Assembly (NCBI GenBank): GCA_946528555.1
Contig: CAMMYS010000006.1
Location: 1 to 33,211, forward strand
Source of the DNA: an uncultured Mycoplasmatota bacterium
GTDB lineage: Bacteria; Bacillota_I; Bacilli_A; RF39; UBA660
DNA: 33,211 nt
Direction of reading: 5' to 3'
Below are positions 6,689 to 12,996 of this stretch, in pieces. How positions within the stretch are numbered: position 1 is the first letter of the stretch; each line of letters opens with the position of its first letter. The notes beneath the pieces were generated by a model. It did no database searches. It worked only from the letters and a program-made list of their open reading frames with translations, and was not told the origin of the DNA. The position numbers and the translations under genes were made by a program.

Positions 6689-7027
6689 TTAACTATTCTT
6701 TACATTCCCCCATTCCCTAGATAATTGATTTTCTAATATTCTTAATTTTAGTTTAGTTACATTAATATGTTCTAAATTAGCATCATATGTTGTTTGGGCT
6801 ACATCCCTTTTAAATCTTAATTCTGCAACATTTGGAACACCAAATATTATTTGATTTATTAGTGTAACTGGCATATCTTTTTCTACTCTTAATTTTAATG
6901 CTTCTTGTCTTAATGTAATTTTATAATCTCTTTCAGCTTCAGCTAATGCAGTTCCATTTTTTCTTAATAAACTAATAGATTTAGTTAATTCATTCATTAG
7001 TTTTTCTATTTGTTCATATAGATCCAT
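6689..7027 (-). CDS. Conserved coiled-coil phage early protein
   Basis: A 112-residue helical protein. LYEQIEKLMNELTKSISLLR, AEAERDYKITLRQEALKLR and, near the end, INVTKLKLRILENQLSREW follow a pattern I recognise from early regions of many Firmicutes phages, always without an assigned function. It contains long amphipathic helices and no catalytic motif. It is the last gene before the extended -10 promoter of the next segment. Confidence 0.75.
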   Translation of the reverse strand: MDLYEQIEKLMNELTKSISLLRKNGTALAEAERDYKITLRQEALKLRVEKDMPVTLINQIIFGVPNVAELRFKRDVAQTTYDANLEHINVTKLKLRILENQLSREWGNVKNS

Positions 7028-7031
7028 TTAA

Positions 7032-7184
7032 TCACCTACAATTTACACCGCCAATATGATTTCCTAATTTACATAACATTTCAACTTGTCTTTGATATAA
7101 GAATATTTTGTTATTCATATAATCGGTTAATATTTCAGCTGGTGTTTTTTCTTTTAATAATTTTTTTAACTTCTTTTCACTCAT
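7032..7184 (-). CDS. 50-residue small phage protein
   Basis: The frame reads MSEKKLKKLLKEKTPAEILT, continues through DYMNNKIFLYQRQVEMLCKL and ends GNHIGGVNCR. The ATG overlaps the stop of the zinc-ribbon gene (ATGA). Basic N-terminal helix, no known motif. Supported by coupling and by the lack of any other gene in this space. Confidence 0.6.
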   Translation of the reverse strand: MSEKKLKKLLKEKTPAEILTDYMNNKIFLYQRQVEMLCKLGNHIGGVNCR

Positions 7185-7390
7185 TTTTTATCATCCCTAT
7201 AATAAAAACCCATTTGACCATATCTAACTAAATGTAACTTCTTTGCCATTCTATATTTAAAATATGCTTTTTCATCTAATACTTTATTACAATTATTGCA
7301 AGTACCATATTTTTTAACAAAGTATTTTCTATTACAATAATTACATCTAGGACATTTAATTAAATTTAAATTTTCTTCTAAATTATCCAT
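7181..7390 (-). CDS. Small zinc-ribbon protein
   Basis: A 69-residue protein with four paired cysteines (CPRCNYC and CNNCNK, about residues 13-36) forming a likely zinc ribbon, followed by a basic tail (YFKYRMAKKLHLVRYGQM). It may bind nucleic acid or serve as an adaptor. It lies downstream of a stem-loop at 7408-7435. Function unknown. Confidence 0.65.
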   Translation of the reverse strand: MDNLEENLNLIKCPRCNYCNRKYFVKKYGTCNNCNKVLDEKAYFKYRMAKKLHLVRYGQMGFYYRDDKK

Positions 7391-7407
7391 TTTTATATAA
7401 TTAATGC

Positions 7408-7435
7408 CAAGTCAACACCATTTGGTGCTAACTTG
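7408..7435 (-). promoter_or_regulatory. Intergenic stem-loop upstream of the zinc-ribbon gene
   Basis: On the minus strand CAAGTTAGCACC (7435-7424) pairs with GGTGTTGACTTG (7419-7408): 12 bp with two G-U pairs and a 4-nt AAAT loop. No U-tract follows; the next gene starts 17 bases later. It could be an RNA processing or stability element, or a protein-binding hairpin, between the gene ending at 7449 and the one starting at 7390. Confidence 0.5.
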
Positions 7436-7448
7436 ACATATTTCCTTT

Positions 7449-7682
7449 CTATTCTTCTATTTGCCCTTTATTTAGCTCTTTTTCTAGCAATTCATTTAAT
7501 TTTAAATCATAAGATTTAGGATATAGCTGCTTTAGTATTTGAAGTATTACATCTTCATTGGTTATTCTTAACCCATCTTTTTTATAATTTAATTCAGCAT
7601 TATCTATCATTAGATATACTATTAAATCTAAATATTTTTTATCTATTGCTAGTTCTATTAATAATTTTTCACTTGTTTCCAT
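7449..7682 (-). CDS. Small acidic helical phage protein
   Basis: A 77-residue protein (starts METSEKLLIELAIDKKYLDL, ends NKGQIEE), rich in Leu, Glu and Lys. No motif recognised. GGGGAA precedes the ATG by 5-6 bases. It lies directly downstream of the single-strand binding protein gene. Function unknown. Confidence 0.65.
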   Translation of the reverse strand: METSEKLLIELAIDKKYLDLIVYLMIDNAELNYKKDGLRITNEDVILQILKQLYPKSYDLKLNELLEKELNKGQIEE

Positions 7683-7700
7683 CTCTATTCCCCTTTTCTA

Positions 7701-8129
7701 TTAAAATGGTAAATCATCATCTGATATTTCATCAGCAAATTGTTCATAAACATCACTTATTTCTTTTACTGGTTCTTTTACTTCTTCTTTAACTGGTTCA
7801 TCTTTATCAGTTGCTTTTGATAATAATTCAATGTTATCAACTATAATTTCAGTAGATATTCTATTATTTCCATCTTTATCTTTGTATTTATAGTTTCTTA
7901 ATGTACCAAATACATTAACTAATGAACCTTTACTACCAAACTTTGATATATATTCAGCATTATTACCAAATAGTGAAACATTGAAAAAATCAGTATCATA
8001 TTCACCATTTTCATTTTTATAATCTCTTTTTATTGCTATTGAATTTTGTATAACTGCATTACCTTTTACATTATACTTAACTTCAATATCTTTAACCAAT
8101 CTTGCTTTTGTAATTATTACTTTATTCAT
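7701..8129 (-). CDS. ssb: Single-stranded DNA-binding protein
   Basis: A 142-residue SSB. The OB-fold covers about residues 1-105 (MNKVIITKARLVKDIEVK, FFNVSLFGNNAEYISKFGSK, NVFGTLRNYKYKDKDG). The linker is acidic with repeated EEVKEPVKE, and the C-terminal tip is SDDDLPF. That acidic tip docks SSB partners such as recombination and replication proteins. It probably acts with the ERF annealing protein encoded two genes upstream. I prefer the ATG at 8129, which follows GGGTGG by 5 bases, over an in-frame GTG at 8138. Confidence 0.93.
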   Translation of the reverse strand: MNKVIITKARLVKDIEVKYNVKGNAVIQNSIAIKRDYKNENGEYDTDFFNVSLFGNNAEYISKFGSKGSLVNVFGTLRNYKYKDKDGNNRISTEIIVDNIELLSKATDKDEPVKEEVKEPVKEISDVYEQFADEISDDDLPF

Positions 8130-8241
8130 TTTTACCACCCATTTCTAATATAACTATTATTAATTTTAGTACTACTATAAATGCACCAGTACCAAGTGCA
8201 GCACCTACACCCCATTTTAAGCAAGTTAATATAATATCCAT
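8122..8241 (-). CDS. 39-residue single-pass membrane protein
   Basis: The frame reads MDIILTCLKWGVGAALGTGA, continues FIVVLKLIIVILEM and ends GGKNE: one long hydrophobic helix rich in Gly/Ala and Val/Ile. It overlaps the SSB start by 8 bp, and its end carries the SSB ribosome binding site. It starts 2 bp before the end of the upstream gene. Small membrane proteins are common in phage early regions; function unknown. Confidence 0.55.
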   Translation of the reverse strand: MDIILTCLKWGVGAALGTGAFIVVLKLIIVILEMGGKNE

Positions 8242-8242
8242 C

Positions 8243-8554
8243 TTATTCACTTCTTTCTTTTAGATATGCTCTTATATCTAATTCTTCTTGTTTTCTTTGT
8301 TCTTTAACTTCATCACTAGCTTCTAATTCTTTATTCTCTAATTGTAATCTTCTTCTAATTCTGATAATAGTTGCTAATGCTGGTAAACCATATGCTTTAT
8401 GATTTTCCATAACTTGACCAAAGTAAACAAAATTTATATCTTTCCATAGATGTTTATAAACTTCATTAATTAATATAAAGTCATCACATCTAGCCCTTTC
8501 ATTAGTTTCCAACACATATTTTACTATTGGTGTAAATTTGTTAATTCTACTCAT
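8243..8554 (-). CDS. Hypothetical phage protein of the recombination segment
   Basis: A 103-residue basic protein (VKYVLETNERARCDDFILIN near the start, ATIIRIRRRLQLENKELEAS in the second half). The ATIIRIRRRLQ helix and the preceding helices look like a DNA-binding regulatory fold, but I cannot name a family. GGGGAATAGAAATT precedes the ATG. It lies between the ERF and SSB genes. Confidence 0.65.
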   Translation of the reverse strand: MSRINKFTPIVKYVLETNERARCDDFILINEVYKHLWKDINFVYFGQVMENHKAYGLPALATIIRIRRRLQLENKELEASDEVKEQRKQEELDIRAYLKERSE

Positions 8555-8576
8555 AATTTCTATTCCCCATTTCTAA

Positions 8577-8846
8577 TTAACAATGATATTTTGGATCATC
8601 CCCAACTTGTTGCCAATATGGAATTAGCTTATAATTATCTTTTACTTCTTGTTGAAAATCTTTATATTCTTCTTCTATATTTAAATATGATACATACATA
8701 TCTTCCAACATTTCTTGTAGTTCATATTCATCTATAAAAGTTACATCTTCACCTTCACTATTTTTAATTTCAAATACTTCATAAGTTTGATTTAAAATAT
8801 CTTCCATTTTCTTAAAAGAACTTTTTTTAATTTTTAATTTTATCAT
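8577..8846 (-). CDS. Hypothetical acidic protein next to the ERF gene
   Basis: An 89-residue protein with a basic N-terminus (IKLKIKKSSFKKMEDIL) and an acidic middle (EYELQEMLEDMYVSYLNIEE), ending PYWQQVGDDPKYHC. No recognised motif. It follows the ERF gene with a GGGGGATGATT ribosome binding region. Confidence 0.65.
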   Translation of the reverse strand: MIKLKIKKSSFKKMEDILNQTYEVFEIKNSEGEDVTFIDEYELQEMLEDMYVSYLNIEEEYKDFQQEVKDNYKLIPYWQQVGDDPKYHC

Positions 8847-8860
8847 TTCTAATCATCCCC

Positions 8861-9571
8861 CTATTTATATGCATTTTCCCATTCATCAACCATTTTTCTA
8901 TAATTTTCTATGGTTAAATCATTGGTACTAGATACATCATAATCATCTAACATTTCTTGTAGATCACAACCCTTATCTACCAATAATCTTTGTAATCTTT
9001 TAGTTAGTTGTATTCTTTCTTCTTTTTCAGCTTCAGTTTCTGCAACTTCACCAGTTAATAGTTCTATACACTTTAATAGTGTTGGGTTGGTGTTATCTTG
9101 TTTTAATAGCCATTGAATATAACCATTATTATTTTTTATAACATCAACTAATTTAGAACCTTTATATTTACCAAATTCAAATGTAAATGATTTAGCATCT
9201 TCTAAAGTAACTTCTTTTACTTCAGTTAAACTAGCACCATCATCATCTTCAGTTGCTAAACCTAAAGCCATTAATAAACTATATCTTCTACAATAAGTTA
9301 AACTTGAACCATATTCTTGTACTGGGTTTTTAATTCCACTTAATGTAGCATCTACTATTTTACAACCCCTATGTTTTACATAATCACCACCATCTTCAGA
9401 AATAAATGTAACCATATAATCTTGTTGGTTAATTTCACTTGTTTCTATCTCTTGGTAGTACTTTATATTGTTTTCATCACAATATGTATTAATTTGGGCT
9501 AATTCAGTATATTTATAACCATAGCCTTCCTTTTTTTTAGCTAATGTGCTTTTAGCTTTTTCCTTATTCAA
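8861..9571 (-). CDS. erf: ERF-family single-strand annealing protein with an ExoX-like C-terminal domain
   Basis: A 236-residue recombinase. Residues about 1-125 are an ERF domain: YKYTELAQINTY early, and the family hallmark YGSSLTYCRRYSLLMALGLA followed by TEDDDG. Residues about 130-170 (FTFEFGKYKGSKLVDVI and YIQWLLKQD) match the small domain often found at the C-terminus of ExoX-like and ERF proteins. The last about 60 residues are helical. ERF proteins anneal complementary single strands and support circularisation or recombination of phage DNA. It probably works with the SSB encoded downstream. The start codon is TTG with GGGGAA upstream; no ATG fits. Its start overlaps the small gene before it. 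Confidence 0.9.
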   Translation of the reverse strand: MNKEKAKSTLAKKKEGYGYKYTELAQINTYCDENNIKYYQEIETSEINQQDYMVTFISEDGGDYVKHRGCKIVDATLSGIKNPVQEYGSSLTYCRRYSLLMALGLATEDDDGASLTEVKEVTLEDAKSFTFEFGKYKGSKLVDVIKNNNGYIQWLLKQDNTNPTLLKCIELLTGEVAETEAEKEERIQLTKRLQRLLVDKGCDLQEMLDDYDVSSTNDLTIENYRKMVDEWENAYK

Positions 9572-9729
9572 TTTTTATTCCCCATTTCTAAAAAAATATT
9601 TTTTTCATCCCTTTTTAATTGTTCTATTTCTTCCTTGGTGTAATAACATTGCTTGTTGTCTATTAATTGTTGAATTGTCCTATAGATGTGTTTTAAATCT
9701 CTTGATGTCGGTGTTTTTCTAATCACCAT
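9568..9729 (-). CDS. 53-residue early phage protein
   Basis: The frame reads MVIRKTPTSRDLKHIYRTIQ, continues QLIDNKQCYYTKEEIEQLKR and ends EKNIFLEMGNKN. It starts inside the 3' end of the Cro-like gene and overlaps the ERF start by 4 bp. It is basic and helical with no known motif. Position and coupling support it as a real gene. Confidence 0.6.
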   Translation of the reverse strand: MVIRKTPTSRDLKHIYRTIQQLIDNKQCYYTKEEIEQLKRDEKNIFLEMGNKN

Positions 9730-9949
9730 TAATATCACCTTCAAATAAATAATCTAAAGGTAATTTTAATTTGGTTGCTTCTTGTAAAATCTTCTGAATT
9801 TTAGCCATTTCCTTTAAGTTCCAAATTCCGCCACCATTAAGCTTTTTATAAAAACATTGTGGTGTTATGCCTATTAATTCAGCCATTTTATAGTTGCCTA
9901 TATTAGCCCTAGACATTTCAGCCCTTAAATTGCCATATTTCACATTCAT
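9719..9949 (-). CDS. Cro-like HTH regulator
   Basis: A 76-residue XRE-type DNA-binding protein. MAELIGITPQCFYKKLNG is the helix-turn-helix, preceded by NLRAEMSRANIGNYK and followed by WNLKEMAKIQKILQ. Its length and divergent position opposite the repressor-like gene fit Cro, the lytic-side regulator. I set the start at the ATG at 9949, which AAGGTGG precedes; the GTG two codons upstream lies in that ribosome binding site. A 22-bp dyad at 9963-9984 lies directly upstream. Confidence 0.8.
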   Translation of the reverse strand: MNVKYGNLRAEMSRANIGNYKMAELIGITPQCFYKKLNGGGIWNLKEMAKIQKILQEATKLKLPLDYLFEGDINGD

Positions 9950-9962
9950 CCCCACCTTCCCA

Positions 9963-9984
9963 ATATTTCAGTTTAATGAAATAT
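9963..9984. promoter_or_regulatory. Operator-like dyad upstream of the Cro-like gene
   Basis: ATATTTCA and TGAAATAT are perfect 8-bp arms separated by 6 bp. The dyad lies downstream of the predicted leftward start (about 10010) and just before the ribosome binding site of the Cro-like gene. It could be a repressor or Cro operator acting as a roadblock, or an RNA hairpin near the start codon. Confidence 0.6.
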
Positions 9985-10016
9985 ATTTTTCATCTTGCTG
10001 AACTATTATTAACATA

Positions 10017-10045
10017 AGTATAATTCCATAAGTTACCAAAGTCAA
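10017..10045 (-). promoter_or_regulatory. Leftward early (lytic) promoter
   Basis: On the minus strand TTGACT (10045-10040), a 17-base spacer and TATACT (10022-10017) form a strong sigma-A-type promoter reading into the Cro-like gene and the early region. Direct repeats CATAAG at 10013-10018 and 10027-10032 (plus strand) flank the -10 and may be regulator half-sites. Confidence 0.75.
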
Positions 10046-10105
10046 CAAAAAATTAACAATAAAAAATAATTTATGTATTTTTATGTGGAAAATATTTACT
10101 ATTAA

Positions 10106-10135
10106 TTGAAATTGTAAACTTTTTACATTACAATT
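10106..10135 (+). promoter_or_regulatory. Rightward promoter for repressor and integrase, with nested dyads
   Basis: TTGAAA (10106-10111), a 17-base spacer and TACAAT (10129-10134) read toward the repressor-like gene at 10174. Nested inverted repeats cover the same stretch: AATTGTAA/TTACAATT with a 10-bp gap, and TGTAAA/TTTACA with a 3-bp gap. This arrangement suits autoregulation. Confidence 0.7.
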
Positions 10136-10173
10136 AATTTTGTAAAAAAAAGTAGAAGCGGGGGTACAGTATA

Positions 10174-10653
10174 GTGCATTTTATAAATAATTTAGATTAT
10201 TTACTAAAAGAAAAAGGAATTAGAAAAAGTGATTTAGCTAAAGAAATTAATATAGCACCATCAACTATATCAGCTTGGTATGAAGGCAAATATGAAAAAG
10301 TAAGTTTAAAGGTTCTAAAGAAGGTAGCAACCTTTTTTAATGTAACTATGGATGAATTAGTTAATGATGATTTAAGTTTAGAATATGAACATAAATTAGT
10401 TTATTCTAGTAAAGATTTTACTAAAGAAGAACTAGTTGCAATTAATAATTTTGTTAATTTAATGGATAGTTACAAAGAAAGTTTTTATTCTTATGATGCT
10501 TTTAAAGATAAAGATAATATTTTATACATTAAATGTAGAACTTGTGGTGGTACAATTTTAGTTAATTCTAAAAAGTTTATTAAATCAATATCAGCTTGTG
10601 CTAAATGCAAAAGAAGAAAGGAAAAGACATATGAAAGTAGCAATTTATATTAG
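10174..10653 (+). CDS. XRE-family repressor-like protein with C-terminal zinc ribbon
   Basis: A 159-residue protein. Residues about 5-65 are an XRE helix-turn-helix (LKEKGIRKSDLAKEINIAPS, then TISAWYEGKYEKVSLKVL and the helix ending MDELVND). The C-terminal part has four cysteines in CRTCGG and CAKCKRR (about 124-146), a likely zinc ribbon. It lacks the S24-type autocleavage domain of LexA/CI repressors, so induction would work differently. The start is GTG with only a weak GGGGG upstream, suggesting low expression. Its end overlaps the integrase start by 23 bp, so the two are one transcription and translation unit. It is the best candidate for the lysogeny repressor. Confidence 0.75.
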   Translation: MHFINNLDYLLKEKGIRKSDLAKEINIAPSTISAWYEGKYEKVSLKVLKKVATFFNVTMDELVNDDLSLEYEHKLVYSSKDFTKEELVAINNFVNLMDSYKESFYSYDAFKDKDNILYIKCRTCGGTILVNSKKFIKSISACAKCKRRKEKTYESSNLY

Positions 10654-12100
10654 AAAATCTAGGGAAGATGATTTTGATAAAGAAGATACATTAAAAAGAC
10701 ACGAAAGTCTTTTAAAAGAATATTGTAATAAATATGATTTATTTTATACTGAAGATACTATATATAGGGAAATAGTAAGTGGTGATAGTTTATCTAATAG
10801 ACCACAAATGCAGCAATTATTAGAAGATGTTAAAAATAATTTATATGATGGTGTTGTAGTAATAGAATTACAAAGATTATCTAGGGGTAATGGAATTGAC
10901 CAAGAAATTATTAAAGAAACTTTTAAAAATAGTGGAACATTAATTTATACATTAAATAAAGTATATGATCTAGCTAATGGTGATGAAATAGATGAAGATA
11001 TGTTAGAATTAAGTTTATTTTTATCTAGGCAAGAACTAAAGGCTATTAAAAGAAGAATGGTAAGGGGTAAAAAACAAGCACAAAAGGAAGGTTTTTATAC
11101 TGGTTCTACCATTCCTTTTGGCTATAATAAAGAAAGACAAGGTAAAGGCTATGTATTAATTCCAAATGAAAAAGAAGCAGATTTAGTTGCATATCTATAT
11201 AACCAATATGCATATGAAAATACTGGTATAGCTGAATTGTGTGATTATTTAAATGATATAGGTGTCAGAACTAGAAAAAATATGCTATGGACACCAAAAC
11301 TATTAAGAAAAGTATTAAAAAATAAAATAAATATAGGTTATATAAATGCTACTGCTAATGGTGAAAAGGTACAATATAAAGGAAAACATCAACCCTTAAT
11401 AGATGATGATACTTTTTATAAGGTTCAAGAAAAATTTGAAGATAAAACACCAAAGGTTAAAGTTTCCCATACACTTAAAAACCCACTAGCATCATTTTTA
11501 AGGTGTAGTGAATGTGGCAAGGTAATGAACTTACATTATGGTGGTAATAGAACTAGACCGCCTATGCTAGATTGTAATAATAAACATTGTTCTACTGTAT
11601 CATCATATTTTCATCTTGTAGAAGAAAAGTTATTAGATGAAATAAAAAATGAATTAAAAGGCTTTAATTACTTTTTAGAAAATACTGCTGATGAAATTAA
11701 AAAGTTAAAAGAAGAAAAAGAAAAAAATATTATTTTAATTAAATCAAGTATTTTAAAGAAAAAAGAAGCTATTGATAGATGTTGTGAAATGCTTGAAGAA
11801 GGCATATATACAAAAGAAAGATATGTTGAAAGGGTTAATGTATTGGAAAATGATTTAAAGGAATTAAATGCTAAATTGAAAGAATTAAGCATAATAGAAA
11901 TAGATGAAGAAGATAGAGCATTAAAAGCTATACCAATACTTGAAAATGTATTAAATGAATATCATAACCTATCAATAGTGGATAAAAACACACTTTTAAA
12001 ATCAATTATAGAAAAGGTTGAATATACTAAAACCCAAAGAAATTCATACAAAAGTAAAAAAGATAATAATTTTTCATTAAAAATATATTTAAAAATATAG
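10631..12100 (+). CDS. int: Large serine recombinase (phage integrase)
   Basis: A 489-residue large serine integrase. The N-terminal resolvase domain has the catalytic Ser10 in YIRKSRED and LQRLSRGNG at about 80-88 with the active-site Arg residues. A recombinase domain spans about 155-270 (GSTIPFGYNKE, WTPKLLRKVLKNKINIGY). The zinc ribbon has Cys292, 295, 315 and 320 (LRCSECGKV, LDCNNKHC). A long coiled coil occupies about 350-440. It would recombine attP with a host attB and, with a directionality factor, excise. The start was set at the ATG at 10631 (GAAAGGA 8 bases upstream), which lies inside the repressor gene's end. Only non-coding DNA follows it, and large serine integrases often have attP next to the gene. 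Confidence 0.95.
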   Translation: MKVAIYIRKSREDDFDKEDTLKRHESLLKEYCNKYDLFYTEDTIYREIVSGDSLSNRPQMQQLLEDVKNNLYDGVVVIELQRLSRGNGIDQEIIKETFKNSGTLIYTLNKVYDLANGDEIDEDMLELSLFLSRQELKAIKRRMVRGKKQAQKEGFYTGSTIPFGYNKERQGKGYVLIPNEKEADLVAYLYNQYAYENTGIAELCDYLNDIGVRTRKNMLWTPKLLRKVLKNKINIGYINATANGEKVQYKGKHQPLIDDDTFYKVQEKFEDKTPKVKVSHTLKNPLASFLRCSECGKVMNLHYGGNRTRPPMLDCNNKHCSTVSSYFHLVEEKLLDEIKNELKGFNYFLENTADEIKKLKEEKEKNIILIKSSILKKKEAIDRCCEMLEEGIYTKERYVERVNVLENDLKELNAKLKELSIIEIDEEDRALKAIPILENVLNEYHNLSIVDKNTLLKSIIEKVEYTKTQRNSYKSKKDNNFSLKIYLKI

Positions 12101-12113
12101 ATATTTAGGTTGT

Positions 12114-12200
12114 AATGTATTACCATATATGATAACATTAGTAATACATTAGTGTTATCATATCACTTCAATTCAAATACAAGTTTTATGATAACACTAA
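12114..12200. repeat. Interlocking inverted repeats downstream of the integrase, attP candidate
   Basis: Within 87 bp there are perfect repeats: AATGTATTAC (12114-12123) with GTAATACATT (12141-12150); ATATGATAACA (12127-12137) with TGTTATCATAT (12153-12163); and TTAGTGTTATCATA (12149-12162) with TATGATAACACTAA (12187-12200). The second pair is a 37-bp inverted repeat, a size and layout similar to a serine-integrase att site. A third copy of the half-site lies further right. The repeats could instead fold as competing RNA helices at the integrase mRNA end. Confidence 0.5.
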
Positions 12201-12202
12201 AA

Positions 12203-12720
12203 CCTAATTGATAGGGTTTAGTTTATCAATAGTGGCTACACTACTAAATTGTAGAAGGCTTTAATTTGGTTTTACATTGGTATTACTGGGTTATTAGCTA
12301 TGTCCAGCTGGGGACTATAAAACTATGGGTTTGGTTGAGCCTATGCGGAAAATTAGTATCTAAACGGATGCTACCTAGCATATTATATATGCTTTGCAAC
12401 TCGGTGCTAAATGGGAAACATCACCCCGCTTACACCGTCAAGTTGGGGATCAGAACGACCAACTATAAAAAGCGGGTATGGGGGGCTTGGCTAGGTTTAG
12501 GGCTATGTAAGTGATATGGACTAGCAAATATCTATACTTACATAAAGTGATGTTGTGGGGCTATTGTGTTATACTTGTGAACAATAGTTAAATAGAAAAG
12601 TTTTGCTTTAATAGTAGGGCTTTTCTATGAAAAAATGTAAAACAAGGTTGCCTTGGAACAATCAGTTTAGATTATTAGACATATAAAGTAAATAAGAAAA
12701 TTAAACTTTTCATAGAAAAT
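12203..12720 (+). ncRNA. Candidate large structured non-coding RNA (GOLLD/ROOL-like in character)
   Basis: There is no plausible gene here. Composition is much richer in G+C than the neighbours (104 of 240 bases by my count over 12301-12540). Many perfect or near-perfect hairpins follow one another: 12207-12213/12224-12230; 12302-12305/12312-12315; 12377-12383/12387-12393; CCCGCTT/AAGCGGG (12425-12431/12470-12476) enclosing AGTTGG/CCAACT; a 9+5-bp stem at 12504-12517/12528-12544; 12561-12567/12581-12587; 12592-12600/12620-12628; and CAAGG/CCTTG at 12643-12655. A long-range 10-bp helix, GTTTTACATT (12269-12278) with AATGTAAAAC (12634-12643), closes the whole domain. Size, phage context and a conspicuous closing helix resemble the giant phage RNAs GOLLD and ROOL. 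I cannot assign a family. Strand is taken from the flanking integrase; hairpins alone do not prove it. Confidence 0.65.
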
Positions 12721-12793
12721 ATAAATCTTTATAAATGTAAATAAAACCTTAATATACAAATTATAATAATATGTGTTACACTTTAATTAAGTT

Positions 12794-12822
12794 TTGCATA
12801 TCACTAAAATCAATGGTATAAT
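12794..12822 (+). promoter_or_regulatory. Promoter of a short terminated RNA
   Basis: TTGCAT (12794-12799), a 17-base spacer and a perfect TATAAT (12817-12822). The start would be at about 12829, the first base of a hairpin. Confidence 0.75.
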
Positions 12823-12828
12823 TGATAT

Positions 12829-12902
12829 ACAAGTACTTATATTAAGTATTTGTGTGCATATAAACACTAAAAAGGACTAACCCAACTAAAGTCTTTTTTA
12901 GT
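12829..12902 (+). ncRNA. Candidate small RNA: two hairpins ending in an intrinsic terminator
   Basis: The predicted transcript opens with ACAAGTACTTA/TAAGTATTTGT (12829-12839/12843-12853; 11 bp, one G-U, 3-nt loop). It ends with ACTAAAAAGGACT/AGTCTTTTTTAGT (12866-12878/12890-12902; 13 bp, one G-U), whose 3' arm supplies the U-tract. No ORF of useful length is present. Promoter, two stems and terminator within about 110 bp make a compact sRNA gene. It could instead be an attenuated leader for the cassette at 13106. Confidence 0.6.
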
Positions 12903-12952
12903 TTATATGAAATTACATTTCTTTTCCCTAAAATCATATAGTATTTATATGT

Positions 12953-12996
12953 ATTGCAAGTTTAAGTGTAAAGTTTAAATAACTTGCAATTTTTTA
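12953..12996 (+). terminator. Rho-independent terminator before the HTH cassette
   Basis: ATTGCAAGTT (12953-12962) and AACTTGCAAT (12981-12990) form a perfect 10-bp stem, followed by TTTTTTATT. It insulates the promoter at 12997 from plus-strand read-through. Confidence 0.8.

Noticed and set aside
12266..12514. Plus-strand open frame of 82 codons inside the non-coding region
   Set aside because: It has no ribosome binding site, an odd composition (many Trp, Cys and Gly) and lies across many strong RNA hairpins. It is better explained as chance within a structured RNA.
12300..12560. Group I intron
   Set aside because: Short matches to intron-core-like words were seen, but no convincing P7 pairing, no guide sequence and no interrupted gene on either side.
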